A stretch of 64,000 nt of DNA from Paenibacillus cellulosilyticus (GCF_003182255.1 NZ_QGTQ01000017.1:62001-126000), one strand, 5' to 3'; counted from the first letter of the stretch, positions 17,741 through 27,143 are shown. Translations and numbers: made by a program. The notes: generated by a model from the sequence alone, not told the origin.

Positions 17741-18136
17741 ATGCCAACGACGTTTAATACACCAGACGAATATATCGCGAGCTTCGCGCCAGATATTCAA
17801 GAGAAGCTGCAATCGATCCGCAGCTTAATCAAGCAGCTAGTGCCGGAGGCGACAGAGAAGATCAGCTACGCGATGCCAGCATTCGCCTTGCATGGCAATC
17901 TCGTCTTCTATGCAGCGTTCAAGAACCATATCGGCTTCTACCCGAGCGGCAGCGGCATTGCGGCGTTCGAGCATGAATTTATCGGGCTGAAATGGTCGAA
18001 GGGCGCCGTTCAATTCCCGATGGACAAGCCAATCCCTTATGACCTAATCAGCCGTATCGTCGAGTTTCGAGCCGGGGAGAGTCGTGCGAAGGCCGAGGCG
18101 AAGAAGACTGCGAAGAAGGCTGCCAAGAAGGCTTAA
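17741..18136 (+). CDS. DUF1801 (YdhG-like) protein with lysine/alanine-rich tail
   Basis: 131 residues. The body (TPDEYIASFAPDIQEKLQSI; EKISYAMPAFAL; AFKNHIGFYPSGSGI; KGAVQFPMDKPIP) is the DUF1801 fold, for which B. subtilis Fra/YdhG is described as a frataxin-like iron chaperone. The last ~17 residues (AEAKKTAKKAAKKA) form a histone-H1-like basic tail that is not part of the fold and could bind nucleic acid or polyphosphate. The gene stands alone with its own terminator. The iron role is transferred from the family. Confidence 0.8.
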   Translation: MPTTFNTPDEYIASFAPDIQEKLQSIRSLIKQLVPEATEKISYAMPAFALHGNLVFYAAFKNHIGFYPSGSGIAAFEHEFIGLKWSKGAVQFPMDKPIPYDLISRIVEFRAGESRAKAEAKKTAKKAAKKA

Positions 18137-18178
18137 TCTCTAGATTAAGGAATGTTGCTATTTAACAACGGTAATGTG

Positions 18179-18206
18179 AAAGCCTACGGTCAGTAGGCTT
18201 TTTTTG
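18179..18206 (+). terminator. Terminator after the DUF1801 gene
   Basis: AGCCTAC, five-base loop, GTAGGCT and seven T. Confidence 0.85.
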
Positions 18207-18358
18207 CTATTCTAGAGCGCGATATTCTTATGGATAAGACAGTCTGTATGTTTATTAGATGAGTTTATCTAACATTTTACAAACATTTACTTGGAATTTT
18301 ATTAGTACTTATCTTGTAAAATAATCCATTGAGAATGTTCTACAATGGAGGTATCGTA

Positions 18359-20392
18359 ATGAATTCAAGCAACAAGCAGAGTCGCATCTTGCCTATCATA
18401 CGCAAGCTGTCCGTGAAATCGTTCAGAGCAAAGATGATCGCGACATATCTGCTGATTTCCATCATCCCCATGCTATTCAGTTCTATTTTCTTCGCTTATT
18501 ATCTGAACAATGTCGTAACGAAGGAAATTCACACGAAGGAACGGGACGTCGTTAATAGCAATACGGTTGCCATAGAATACGCGATCCAGCGTAATGTCTC
18601 GTCCTTAGAGCAAATAACGAAGAATAATCCTGATGTCATTAATGGCAACAAGCAGGGTATAGTGGATTATTTCGCCCAGATTAAATACGCTAATCTTGAA
18701 GTGGAGGAGTATGGGTATGTAGACGAACAAGATACTGCGTTTACTTCCTCTGGCAGCAAGCTCGATGTATCCGACCGTGATTACGTGAAGAAATCGCGGG
18801 ATACGAAGCAGACGGTCATCAGCGATATCTTGGTCAGCAAACGGACCGGAAATCACATCATCGTCATTTTCGTTCCGATTCTGGATCAACAGAATAACTA
18901 TAAAGGCGGTATCTTCAGCACCGTTACAACCGAGAATCTGGATATTTTCACCGACATGATCAAGATCGGAGAAACAGGTTTTGGCTACCTCGTATCGTCT
19001 ACGGGCACGCTGTTGAATTATCCGGATAAAAGCTTGGTTGGCAAGAACGTCAATGAAATCCTCACACCGGAACAATCAGCCAAGCTCGAAGCAGCTGCTA
19101 AGAAGCAAACGAACGGGATCGTTGATGTGACCGATGAGAATGGCGATAAACGAGAAATCAGCTTCAATACGATTCCATCGACGGGCTGGCGCTTGATTTC
19201 TACCGTGGACTATGATGAGGTCTACGATTCCGTTGAGACAGCAAGAACGATTTCGATATGGCTAACTATTATTACAGCGGTCGTCGCCGCCGTGTTCGCG
19301 CTGACGTTATCGCTTGGCATGACGAAGCTGGTTTCGAAGCTTACGGATGCTGTGAAGAAGCTTGCGACCGGCGATTTGACCCCGCGTCTTCAATTTTATC
19401 GCAAGGATGAGCTTGGACAGCTCGCCCTTGATTTCAATTACATGGTGGATTCATTCTCTCTCATCGTAGGGAAGGCCAGCCATGCAGCGGAGCAGGTCGC
19501 AGCCTCTTCGGAGCAGCTAACAGCGACTGCGATGAATTCGGTAACCGTATCGAACCATATCGCACAATCCACGCAAGAAGTGCTTCGCGCAGGAGAAAGC
19601 CAACTGCAGGGAGCGGAGCAAACGTCCACGGCGATGGGAGAGATGGCTGTAGGTGTGCAGCGGATTGCGGAATCCTCATCGGCTGTGACGGAGCTTTCCC
19701 AAGATTCGCTGCATGAAGTACAAAAGGGATCCGTTGCGATTCGTGAGGCGGTCGAGCAGATGAAGCTGATTCACCACTCTGCCAGAAGATCGGCGGAAGA
19801 CATGCAGACGCTGGAGGGCTATTCGCAGCAGATCGGCGAGATCGTCACCCTCATCACCGATATTACGAATCAGACGAATCTGTTATCGCTCAATGCCTCT
19901 ATTGAAGCCGCACGAGCGGGCGAGCAGGGACGCGGGTTCGCCGTGGTGGCGAACGAAGTGAAGAAGCTGTCCGAGCAATCGACGCTCGCTGCCGCGAATA
20001 TCGGCAATTTAATCCGCGAGGTGCAAGCTTCAACGGCTAGAGCGGCGGCGGAGATGAATCAAGGGGTACAGAACGCTGATCGGGGATCGGAGCTGATCAA
20101 CACGGCAGGACAGGCGTTCACTCAGATTGCGAGCATGTTCCAAGAAGTGTCAAATCAGATCCAGGAAGTATCCGCAGCATCGCAGCAGATGTCGGCTGGA
20201 ACAGAACAAGTGACGGCGTCTATGGCCGAGATCGTAACGATGACAGATGGCTCGTATCGTCACACACAAAGGATCGGAGAAGGAGCCGGACAGCAGCTGC
20301 AGTCGATGGAGGAGATTTCATCCGCATCCGAGCATTTGAGCAGCATGGCACAGGAACTGCAAGAGGCGCTCTCACAATTCAAGACGAACTAA
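18359..20392 (+). CDS. Methyl-accepting chemotaxis protein (dCache-HAMP-MCP signal)
   Basis: 677 residues. ATG 18359 follows TGGAGGT by six bases, and the in-frame upstream start lies above this site. Topology: cytoplasmic start, TM1 (about 28-48), a large extracellular double-Cache sensor (about 55-290, with [14 protein letters not shown] and [16 protein letters not shown] blocks typical of dCache_1), TM2 (about 297-320), HAMP, then the methyl-accepting coiled coil with the conserved hairpin tip [19 protein letters not shown]. It reports small-molecule ligands to the CheA/CheW array; the ligand cannot be read from sequence. No chemotaxis genes adjoin it. I saw no clear sigma-D promoter. Confidence 0.92.
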   Translation: MNSSNKQSRILPIIRKLSVKSFRAKMIATYLLISIIPMLFSSIFFAYYLNNVVTKEIHTKERDVVNSNTVAIEYAIQRNVSSLEQITKNNPDVINGNKQGIVDYFAQIKYANLEVEEYGYVDEQDTAFTSSGSKLDVSDRDYVKKSRDTKQTVISDILVSKRTGNHIIVIFVPILDQQNNYKGGIFSTVTTENLDIFTDMIKIGETGFGYLVSSTGTLLNYPDKSLVGKNVNEILTPEQSAKLEAAAKKQTNGIVDVTDENGDKREISFNTIPSTGWRLISTVDYDEVYDSVETARTISIWLTIITAVVAAVFALTLSLGMTKLVSKLTDAVKKLATGDLTPRLQFYRKDELGQLALDFNYMVDSFSLIVGKASHAAEQVAASSEQLTATAMNSVTVSNHIAQSTQEVLRAGESQLQGAEQTSTAMGEMAVGVQRIAESSSAVTELSQDSLHEVQKGSVAIREAVEQMKLIHHSARRSAEDMQTLEGYSQQIGEIVTLITDITNQTNLLSLNASIEAARAGEQGRGFAVVANEVKKLSEQSTLAAANIGNLIREVQASTARAAAEMNQGVQNADRGSELINTAGQAFTQIASMFQEVSNQIQEVSAASQQMSAGTEQVTASMAEIVTMTDGSYRHTQRIGEGAGQQLQSMEEISSASEHLSSMAQELQEALSQFKTN

Positions 20393-20426
20393 GCAGATGA
20401 AGCGAGAATGGACTAAGAATAAGAGA

Positions 20427-20460
20427 AGAGGGGCTTCGCATCGAGCGGGCCCCTCTTTCT
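20427..20460. terminator. Terminator between convergent MCP and GNAT genes
   Basis: AGAGGGGC / GCCCCTCT stem with a T-rich tail on the plus strand; it may serve both genes. Confidence 0.7.
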
Positions 20461-20468
20461 GTGCGTCC

Positions 20469-21392
20469 CTATAAATCTATACAGTAACGAATCTCTTCAC
20501 TCGCTCGAAGGAAGCCGATCGATTCATACAGGGATAGGGCGGAGTCATTGTCCGTGAGCACCATAAGACCCGCTTTCGACAGACCTAGCGATTGGATATA
20601 GGTTAGACCTTGCGCGAGTAGGAAGCGAGCCAATCCACGCTTGCGCCAAGGCTCACGGACGAACACCTCTTCAATCTCAGCTGTATCGTCCACCTGACAG
20701 ACCATTAGGCTTGCTGCCAGTTTGCCATCGTGGCGAATGGTCAGCGCTTTCCAATTCGGACGTCTCTTGTATTCATGAAGCCGCGTTAGACCAAGCGGCG
20801 TTTCGGGCCAAATCTCCGAATCGGCCTCCAAATATTCCTCTTCCTCAAGGTCAGTCGCCATTGCCCAAGAAGCATACTCAAATCCTTGTGCCAGCTCGAT
20901 AACCGGGATCGGCTCCGATAGGTTATGCTGCATGCAGTACAGCGTGCTGAGGTGACGATACCCCTCCTGTATAAAAAATGCATTGTTCGCTTCCTCGGAT
21001 CGATCGTTGCCGAAACACAGCAGCGTGCCATATTCGGTCGACAGCGTGTCTTTCAATTGCAATGCTCTTGCATACAGCTGCTTGTACAGCTGTCCTAGCA
21101 GCTCATGATCCGCTGCGCGATCAGGGACAGTCTTCACATTAACATAGATGGAATGTTTGCTCGCTGGTGAGCGTCCAGGTGGTACAACATTCACGATCCC
21201 GACCTGCCCTTTGGCAATCATCACGCCTTCCTGATAGGCACAGTAGACGTTTGGCCAGTTGTCTTCGTCTCCTACCCACCAGAATACGGCGTTCGGATTG
21301 TGCTTCATGACCGATTGATGCAGCTCCTCGAGCAGCGGTGAATCCTCCTGCTGATAAGGCCGAATAACAATTTCTGCTGTTATATCTTTCAT
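20469..21392 (-). CDS. GNAT acetyltransferase, probable tandem GNAT
   Basis: 307 residues, about twice a single GNAT domain. The C-terminal half is clear: EEVFVREPWRKRGLARFLL carries the acetyl-CoA pyrophosphate loop (RxxGxA), followed by LTDNDSALSLYESIGF. The N-terminal half (VIRPYQQEDSPLLEELHQ ... NAFFIQEGYRHLS) has the fold's strand pattern and a NNAFFIQEGY block but no obvious CoA loop, so it is probably a degenerate copy. AAAGGGGG precedes the ATG. Acceptor unknown. Confidence 0.8.
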   Translation of the reverse strand: MKDITAEIVIRPYQQEDSPLLEELHQSVMKHNPNAVFWWVGDEDNWPNVYCAYQEGVMIAKGQVGIVNVVPPGRSPASKHSIYVNVKTVPDRAADHELLGQLYKQLYARALQLKDTLSTEYGTLLCFGNDRSEEANNAFFIQEGYRHLSTLYCMQHNLSEPIPVIELAQGFEYASWAMATDLEEEEYLEADSEIWPETPLGLTRLHEYKRRPNWKALTIRHDGKLAASLMVCQVDDTAEIEEVFVREPWRKRGLARFLLAQGLTYIQSLGLSKAGLMVLTDNDSALSLYESIGFLRASEEIRYCIDL

Positions 21393-21843
21393 AGGTAATC
21401 CCCCTTTAAACTTCTCGTATGGAAGGAACTTACAGTAGGTATATACGGAATGTGGAAACCATAGTTGCGGTAACGCGTATCTATTAACGGGATACCGACA
21501 GTCGCGTCAGCTAACGGACCGTAGAAGCATTAATGAGCGCGTACAACCTGTTTCCATGTGCTAACGGACTCGAGTGTCGCTATATCGCTGTAAATCTACT
21601 ATTTTGGATCAAAAAACACGCATTAGCATCATCCCAGTCCGTTACAGCAAGCAGGCGTGTAGCCGCACAGAATAAAGTCTCTCTAGTCCGTTAACGACAC
21701 GTCGATCAGCCCTGCACACGCGACGAATTTCTTCTTGTGCGGGTCGGTTCTCTCCATTAGACTAGGGAAATGTACGATGGCATTAAATGAAGGCTTGCCC
21801 AGTATAAGGGAGGCCGCGAATCCAACTCGAGAGGGTGTATAAG
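21393..21843. other. 451-base gap with CTAACGGAC repeats
   Basis: CTAACGGAC occurs at 21511 and 21561 in one orientation, and its complement AGTCCGTTA at 21636 and 21685 in the other. The four copies are spaced 49-75 bases apart. No open frame or RNA gene is convincing in the gap. Confidence 0.55.
21511..21696. repeat. CTAACGGAC / GTCCGTTA dispersed repeat cluster
   Basis: Two direct and two inverted copies of an ~9-base core (21511-21519, 21561-21569, 21637-21645, 21686-21694). This kind of TAACGGAC-core intergenic repeat is, as far as I recall, common in Paenibacillus genomes. Confidence 0.5.
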
Positions 21844-22458
21844 GTGTTCAAAAGGCTTGCATCGGAAGCGCTCGGTCTTAGCGATATCGGGCAAATCATT
21901 CCACCTCAAGACTATGATAAGGTCGACTCGGATGACTACGTCTTCCACGAGGATAACGAGAAAATTTATTTCGTCATTAAGTCCAAGAAGGACGAATACT
22001 GCTTCACCAATCTGGCGCTGATCCATCTGGACGGTGACAGTGCGCTCAGCTCCAAACGGGTGCTGAAACGTTACGCTTATTCGTCGTATTCCGTATCGAA
22101 TGTATTGCTGGAGACAGCGGGTACGGTCGATATGGACGTCGAGATCAAGTTTGTGATTGGCGATACGCCATTCTCCATCGATGTGCGCAAGAGCCAGCTG
22201 GAGCAGCTGAAGGATTTGTACAAAGCGCTGTACAAGATCTCTGATATCAAGAAACACAATAACGAATATTTGAAGCTGGCGGGCGAGAGCATCGAAGTGG
22301 CCAAAGAAACGCTCAGCCACGCAATGCCGCAGAGCGCAGCGCTCTCCACGCAGTTTGATCAGATCAACCTGTCCGTCTTCAACTGGAAGAAGGATAAGCT
22401 CGACGAGTATAAGATCAAAGATTTTGGTTTCGTTTTCGAGAAATATATTAACAATTAA
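21844..22458 (+). CDS. YvbH-like bacterial PH-domain protein
   Basis: 204 residues from GTG 21844, which has GAGAGGG eight bases upstream; GTG 21835 overlaps that site. The start VFKRLASEALGLSDIG and the first ~125 residues (SDDYVFHEDNEKIYFVIKSKKDEYCFTN...) match the bacterial pleckstrin-homology fold of B. subtilis YvbH, and the C-terminal ~75 residues correspond to its helical oligomerisation region. It is cytosolic with no catalytic motif. The function in Bacillus is not established. Confidence 0.8.
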   Translation: MFKRLASEALGLSDIGQIIPPQDYDKVDSDDYVFHEDNEKIYFVIKSKKDEYCFTNLALIHLDGDSALSSKRVLKRYAYSSYSVSNVLLETAGTVDMDVEIKFVIGDTPFSIDVRKSQLEQLKDLYKALYKISDIKKHNNEYLKLAGESIEVAKETLSHAMPQSAALSTQFDQINLSVFNWKKDKLDEYKIKDFGFVFEKYINN

Positions 22459-22479
22459 TAGGCATCATTCATCCATCTG

Positions 22480-22506
22480 GGGCCCGAGAAATCGGGCTCT
22501 TTTTGT
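22480..22506 (+). terminator. Terminator after the YvbH-like gene
   Basis: GCCCGA GAAA TCGGGC followed by TCTTTTT. Confidence 0.85.
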
Positions 22507-22707
22507 TTGCTCTAGGATTTGTTTAAGCGTATTGATAGAGGGAATAATAGAGTTAAGAGAGATATCCGAGCACAGAAGTGTGTCATGGAACGCATGCCCT
22601 CTGTATATATTGGGCGAGTGGAAGTAATCAACTGGCGCAGCACTTGTCCGATTAGGCAGGAGGATGCAGGAGATTGATGGCACCTCTGAACAAAAGGAGA
22701 CCACGCC

Positions 22708-23484
22708 ATGCGCAAGCTGGAACGCGATTTACTCGAGCTGCTATCCATTACAGCCCCGAGTGGGCAGGAGCGGCCGGTAGCGGAGTATTTGATCGAACGT
22801 CTGCAGAAGCAGGTCGATCGAGTGGAATTTGACCATTACGGCAATGTCATTGCCCAGCGCATATATGGCACCGGAATCGGGCCGACCATTCTGTTGTGCG
22901 CGCATATGGATACCGTTTGGGTAGATCCGGCGCGGGAGATTTTGCAGGACGGCGATATTTGGCATAGCAGCGTAGGTCCGCTTGGGGCGGACGATCGAGC
23001 GGGTATCGCGATTATCTTGGCGGTGCTGCGCAGTTTGGCGAGGAGCGGGGCGTTCCATGGGCGGATTAAGCTTGCTTTTACACGTGAAGAAGAGATAGGA
23101 CGGATTGGCTCGGAGCAGCTCAATCTGGCGTGGCTGAGCGGGGTGGATATGAGCGTTGTTGTGGACCGCAGAGGGAGCAGGGACATCGTCGTGCGCAACA
23201 GCCGCATGGCGTTCTGCGAATGGAGTCTGGCGGCGTATTGGGAGTCGATCGGGACGATGTGCGGAATGACGGGCTGGCGCGCGGTGGAAGGCGGCCTTAG
23301 CGATGCCGTGACATTCGCTGCGTACGGCATTCCATCTGTTAATCTGTCTGCGGGCTACGAGTACGAGCACACGGCGGAGGAATATGTGAACGTGCGAGCG
23401 TGCAAGGACACGGTGCGGCTCATCGTGCAATCCCTGACGAATTATACGGCGGCGCAGCAGACGGCATCCACTGTTGTTTTTTGA
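22708..23484 (+). CDS. Zinc metallopeptidase of the M20/M28/M42 group (small form)
   Basis: 258 residues, shorter than the ~350-residue M42 aminopeptidases. The di-zinc site is complete: HMDT, the bridging aspartate in GADDRAG, the catalytic EE in TREEEIG, VVDRRG, and a final histidine in YEYEHTAEEY. The region between strands that forms the lid or PDZ-like insert of M42 enzymes is reduced. AAGGAGA precedes the ATG. It is cytosolic, presumably trimming peptides. A 22-base exact copy of part of its 3' end recurs at 25.7 kb. Confidence 0.8.
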   Translation: MRKLERDLLELLSITAPSGQERPVAEYLIERLQKQVDRVEFDHYGNVIAQRIYGTGIGPTILLCAHMDTVWVDPAREILQDGDIWHSSVGPLGADDRAGIAIILAVLRSLARSGAFHGRIKLAFTREEEIGRIGSEQLNLAWLSGVDMSVVVDRRGSRDIVVRNSRMAFCEWSLAAYWESIGTMCGMTGWRAVEGGLSDAVTFAAYGIPSVNLSAGYEYEHTAEEYVNVRACKDTVRLIVQSLTNYTAAQQTASTVVF

Positions 23485-23528
23485 AAATTATAGATCTCTG
23501 AATTGCGATTGAACTAACGAGAAGGCAT

Positions 23529-23581
23529 AAAAAACGGCGATTGTTCAGAGGCGGAGTGCCCTGTAACAATCGCCGTTTTAT
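23529..23581. terminator. Bidirectional terminator
   Basis: Perfect 15-bp stem AAAACGGCGATTGTT / AACAATCGCCGTTTT with a 19-base loop and A/T tracts on both sides, between convergent genes. Confidence 0.9.
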
Positions 23582-23587
23582 CTACAA

Positions 23588-24889
23588 TTACTTAGTAAAG
23601 GAGTCTACTGGCAACTTGAATGTCCATGGTCCTTTCATAGCGACCTGAGGGTTGCTTACAGTAAACTGCAGCTTATTGCTGGTTGGCTCGACTTTGACAA
23701 CAAAATGATCAATTATCCCCGTCTCGTCATTCAGTGTTCTTCCATCAATGCTAAAATCGCGAACCAAACCGCGAGTGTCTGCCGATCCGCTGGTATCTAC
23801 ATAAACTTTAGCCCATTCCTCGCCGTTTTCTTGGAACCGTTCAATAGCAGAAATTTTGATTGGGAAGCCTGCTAAATCGAAAATGTAATCAACATCTTTC
23901 TTAGATTCCTTTGGAAGATCGAGTGAAACTGCAGCCTCGTCCTGGTATATGACGTTAATCTCTGGGATCGTAATGATATAGTTTTTTGTATTCAGGTCGG
24001 ACATATTGAAGAGGAACTCGCTTACGGGACTAGAATTAGCCATTCCTCGCTCGAGCGAGATAGGTTTGCCCGCGTCATCCCAAACTTGAACGTGTTGAAT
24101 CGGAGCGTAATCACTGCCGGTGAAATTCAGGCCATAATCATCGATCATAAACTTATCAGGAACTGTGGAGACCAAGCTGATTCTCGCTTTTTCCCCTGAG
24201 AGACTGGCGACAGCAGAAATCTGAACATCGTCTACGACGACCGTTTCTCCTAGTTCGTCATAGCTGCTTACTGACTTAGATTCGATTAATGTCAGCGGAA
24301 TCGAAACCTCGGGGAATTGATCGATTTTAATCTTGGCATGTTTGCCTATATCAAGAGTTCCCTTGTACCAAAACGTTCCGGCCCATTTATCCGTAGTATA
24401 AGTAAGTTGAGATGAAGAGACGGTATAAGCGACTCCTTGGTCGTTCACAACGGTCAGGTTATTAAGTTTATTCACATGTGAAGCTGTTACGGTTATATAG
24501 GACATTTCTTCATCAACCATCATGCCCGTGATGGATATCGATCCTTCGCCAACCTGAGCATCCACTTGTTGAGGGAGTATAAGCATTTCGGACTGCTCTT
24601 TTGAATCTGTGACGATGCCAATGCCCGGGACAAAATGTAATGCATTGCGTAAAGCTGCGAATACTTGAGTGTTAAAAAACGCAGTAGAGACTATGGTAAT
24701 ACCGAGTACTAATGCAGCAATTGCTCTTCGAGGGCGGGGTCTCATCCATATGGACCTTTTCTTTTTTTGTTCAATTTTATTGTACGCGTTCATCTCGGCT
24801 AAGGCCGATTGGACTCCCAATTGGCTTCTTTGATGCAGATTGCGAGGGACTGGAATATTATCGATTTCTTGTTTTAGTTTATCGTTCAT
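23588..24889 (-). CDS. DUF4179 membrane protein, probable anti-sigma factor
   Basis: 433 residues. ATG 24889 is used because GAGGAGG lies six bases before it; it overlaps the sigma gene stop by 11 bp. A cytoplasmic start (MNDKLKQEIDNIPVPRNLHQ) of ~45 residues would bind the sigma factor, one membrane helix follows (about RRAIAALVLGITIVSTAFF), and the rest is an extracellular DUF4179-type beta-rich region. This is the standard layout of Bacillota anti-sigma partners cotranscribed with ECF sigma factors. The sensed signal is unknown. Confidence 0.85.
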   Translation of the reverse strand: MNDKLKQEIDNIPVPRNLHQRSQLGVQSALAEMNAYNKIEQKKKRSIWMRPRPRRAIAALVLGITIVSTAFFNTQVFAALRNALHFVPGIGIVTDSKEQSEMLILPQQVDAQVGEGSISITGMMVDEEMSYITVTASHVNKLNNLTVVNDQGVAYTVSSSQLTYTTDKWAGTFWYKGTLDIGKHAKIKIDQFPEVSIPLTLIESKSVSSYDELGETVVVDDVQISAVASLSGEKARISLVSTVPDKFMIDDYGLNFTGSDYAPIQHVQVWDDAGKPISLERGMANSSPVSEFLFNMSDLNTKNYIITIPEINVIYQDEAAVSLDLPKESKKDVDYIFDLAGFPIKISAIERFQENGEEWAKVYVDTSGSADTRGLVRDFSIDGRTLNDETGIIDHFVVKVEPTSNKLQFTVSNPQVAMKGPWTFKLPVDSFTK

Positions 24890-25418
24890 AAACATCCTCC
24901 TCGAATAATTCATTTCGAAGTTTTTTTAATGCTCGGTACAATATGGTTTTGGCTGAACCTAATGGGATTTCCAATACATCTTTAATTTCTTTTAACGTAA
25001 GGTCATGATAGAACCGGAGAATGATCACACTTTTTTCATCTGCGTCCAGCGTTTCGATTAATTCTTTGAGCGATAACGCGAGTGGAATATCCACGTCGTC
25101 CTGTTTAAGGCGTATATTTTTATACTCGTCGGTAATCTTAATGACCTTTTGCCGTTTCCGTAGTAGATCAATGGAACAACTGATCGCGATTTTAATAAGC
25201 CACGTTTTGAAATATTTTGGTTCCTTCAGTGTTGAAATAGATTTAAATGACCGATAAGCGGTCTCTTGTACGACATCCAATGCATCGTCCTGATTACGCA
25301 GATAGACGAATGCAGTACGATAGATGGCTTCTTCATGTTGTTGAAATAGTGTCAGAAAATCAGAACTATTTCCTCTTTGTGCGCTTCTGATTAAGGATTC
25401 AATGGTTATAACCTCCAT
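24879..25418 (-). CDS. ECF RNA polymerase sigma factor
   Basis: 179 residues. Region 2 is TLFQQHEEAIYRTAFVYLRNQDDALDVVQE (written here in part as YLRNQDDALDVVQET, -10 recognition) and region 4 is the HTH LTLKEIKDVLEIPLGSAKT that reads the -35. There is no region 3, as expected of group IV sigma factors; it is close to the SigV/SigW style of Bacillus. Translation is coupled to the anti-sigma gene through the 11-bp overlap. No clear AAC/CGTC autoregulated promoter was identified upstream. Confidence 0.9.
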   Translation of the reverse strand: MEVITIESLIRSAQRGNSSDFLTLFQQHEEAIYRTAFVYLRNQDDALDVVQETAYRSFKSISTLKEPKYFKTWLIKIAISCSIDLLRKRQKVIKITDEYKNIRLKQDDVDIPLALSLKELIETLDADEKSVIILRFYHDLTLKEIKDVLEIPLGSAKTILYRALKKLRNELFEEDVYER

Positions 25419-25676
25419 CCGTTGCGTGATAACAGTTAGACGCGGGTAGTTAGAATTTGGCTTTGTCGTTCTCTAACTTGATCCCAAATCCCAAAGGTTG
25501 AGCATCTATTACAGGGAATTTCATTCATGTGGTTGAATGGTGAATGGTGTCAAAATGTTCTCTTGAGTGAAATATCGGCTGCGTGAGCAGATCTGTCGAC
25601 AGGTGGTCTCCTCTTTTTACCAAATATATAGCGATATATCGAGGTCCTTCTTGAAGACACCTAGCGTTATGCTATG

Positions 25677-25748
25677 TACGAGTGCGAGCAGTCATCGGAG
25701 GAATATGTGAACGTGCGGGGGTCAATGATTCCGCTTATTGGATTATGA
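25677..25748 (+). pseudogene. Fragment of a metallopeptidase 3' end
   Basis: Reads YECEQSSEEYVNVRG and runs to a stop, matching YEYEHTAEEYVNVRA near the end of the 22.7-23.5 kb peptidase. Bases 25696-25717 are identical to 23375-23396 (22 of 22). It is a leftover of a second copy or of a local duplication; it has no start and is not expressed as a gene. Confidence 0.6.
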
Positions 25749-25783
25749 GGGTTGGTTAATGCGACAATGGTGCGTAAAGACGA

Positions 25784-25818
25784 CGAATAACCGACCATCA
25801 GCGATGGTCGGTTATTCG
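25784..25818. terminator. Hairpin downstream of the pspA operon
   Basis: Perfect 16-bp stem CGAATAACCGACCATC / GATGGTCGGTTATTCG with a 3-base loop, 60 bases beyond the pspA stop. The T tract on the minus strand is poor. Confidence 0.65.
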
Positions 25819-25879
25819 TGTTCTCCCCGTAATATGCGTACCAGCCTGTCGGCTTGCCGTCCGGGATACCGCAGCGCGG

Positions 25880-26575
25880 CTATACGTTGGTCACAGCTGT
25901 TTGTGCTCCCCTTTCCTGGCGCTGACGCTTTAGCGCATCCAGCTCCAGCAGCACGCTGTCCTGAAGCTTGTCCTGCGGCAAGCCAGCAGAAGCCGGTCCT
26001 GTTATCGACTGAACTTGCTTACGTGCGGTCGCTTCAGCCTCTAACTGCCATACCTTCTCTTCCATCCGGGCGAATCCGCGCACGGCTTGCCGAGGGTCGA
26101 AGCTGTACAATGTATTGTTCACGCTCTTCAGTGCTTCGGCGGTTTGCACTCTCGAAATCAGGTAGTGTTTCTTTGCCTGCAGCGCATCGTACGTTTGCTT
26201 CAACTGCAAAATCTGCTCTTTCAGCTGCACCGTCTGCTGCTGCAGCGATTCGAATTGGCTGCGATATTGCATAAGCCGTTCTTGAAGAATCAGTTTCTCG
26301 CGAAGCGCAATTTGAGCAATCGCGTCCTCGCCTCTGTCAACGGCAAGCTCGGCTTGGTGGCTGCGTTTGGCAAGCAGCGCTTCCGTCTGCTCGATAAGCA
26401 CGGCATGCTTTCGCTCGACAAGCAGCTGCTGCGTTAAAGCTTCCGCCGCGCGGTCTAACTGCTCTTCAAGATCACGGAGATATTGCTTCACCATATTGAT
26501 CGGATCTTCGACCCGATCCAGAAAACCATGCACGTCGGACTGTACGATTGTTTTGACACGTTTGAAAATACCCAT
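25880..26575 (-). CDS. pspA: PspA/IM30-family envelope-stress protein
   Basis: 231 residues, almost entirely long coiled-coil helices after a short amphipathic start (MGIFKRVKTIVQSDVHGFLD), with DPINMVKQYLRDLEEQL characteristic of PspA/VIPP1/LiaH proteins, which polymerise on damaged inner membrane. The ATG shares one base with the stop of the upstream membrane protein (TAATG), so the two are translationally coupled. The C-terminal ~35 residues are less helical (ITGPASAGLPQDK). Control by the divergent two-component system is inferred from shared operator repeats. Confidence 0.9.
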   Translation of the reverse strand: MGIFKRVKTIVQSDVHGFLDRVEDPINMVKQYLRDLEEQLDRAAEALTQQLLVERKHAVLIEQTEALLAKRSHQAELAVDRGEDAIAQIALREKLILQERLMQYRSQFESLQQQTVQLKEQILQLKQTYDALQAKKHYLISRVQTAEALKSVNNTLYSFDPRQAVRGFARMEEKVWQLEAEATARKQVQSITGPASAGLPQDKLQDSVLLELDALKRQRQERGAQTAVTNV

Positions 26576-27096
26576 TATTGTTTCGCCTCCTTAGTAAGTT
26601 GCCGTTCCCATTGATCCAAAATGTGAACATCATTGTGTGGTACTGGTTCTGCAAGCCATTCCGGCGAAGGTGTCATCTCGATGTCTGATCCACCTTTGCT
26701 TCTCTTGCGAATATAGATGTAAGCGCCAATTACGACAGCTGCAATGACAATCGTCCAGAAGGATAGAAGCGACCACAGTGCGACTGCTGCCATGAGTCCG
26801 CCGATCCATTTCAGCACCGATTTGCCTTTAGCAAACAGTACGGCTCCGATCAACAGTACTCCGATTTTCGTAAGCAGTCCGATGAGTGCAAATCCGCCTC
26901 TGTCATGTTCGACGCCAATGCGCTGCACGAACACCTGATTACCACTCCTGAATGAACCTCCGTCATGTCCAAAGCCTGCCTCTGGCCCGATTACCTGGTG
27001 GACACCATGCGTCCAGCCGGAGCAAATGACCAGTACGAATACCGAAAGCACTGCAAGAAACGGCCATTTTAACATTTTCCATCTCGTCGATCTCAT
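26575..27096 (-). CDS. Membrane partner of PspA (LiaI/PspC-like role)
   Basis: 173 residues. An N-terminal signal-anchor (WPFLAVLSVFVLVICSGW) is followed by an exposed Gly/His-rich loop (~35-68), then two to three membrane helices (GLLTKIGVLLIGAVLF; WIGGLMAAVALW; FWTIVIAAVVIGAYIYI) and a cytoplasmic tail (~50 residues) ending WERQLTKEAKQ. No family name is recognised. Its position, first gene of the pspA operon with a TAATG junction, is that of the membrane anchors LiaI or PspB/C. AAGGAGGTGAAC precedes the ATG. Confidence 0.7.
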   Translation of the reverse strand: MRSTRWKMLKWPFLAVLSVFVLVICSGWTHGVHQVIGPEAGFGHDGGSFRSGNQVFVQRIGVEHDRGGFALIGLLTKIGVLLIGAVLFAKGKSVLKWIGGLMAAVALWSLLSFWTIVIAAVVIGAYIYIRKRSKGGSDIEMTPSPEWLAEPVPHNDVHILDQWERQLTKEAKQ

Positions 27097-27143
27097 TCAT
27101 GTTCACCTCCTTGTTTTCTTTACACCCCCAGAATAACGCCCTT

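Larger units (their letters stand above)
25419..25879. other. 461-base gap with a peptidase 3'-end remnant and a strong hairpin
   Basis: Between the divergent-facing sigma gene start and the end of pspA. It holds the fragment at 25677-25748 and the hairpin at 25784-25818; the rest shows no gene. AAATATATAGCGATATAT near 25621 is a short A/T-rich palindromic patch. Confidence 0.55.

Noticed and set aside
25419-25560. ECF autoregulated promoter (AAC / CGTC) upstream of the sigma gene
   Set aside because: The best AAC and CGTC pair is about 25 bases apart instead of about 16.
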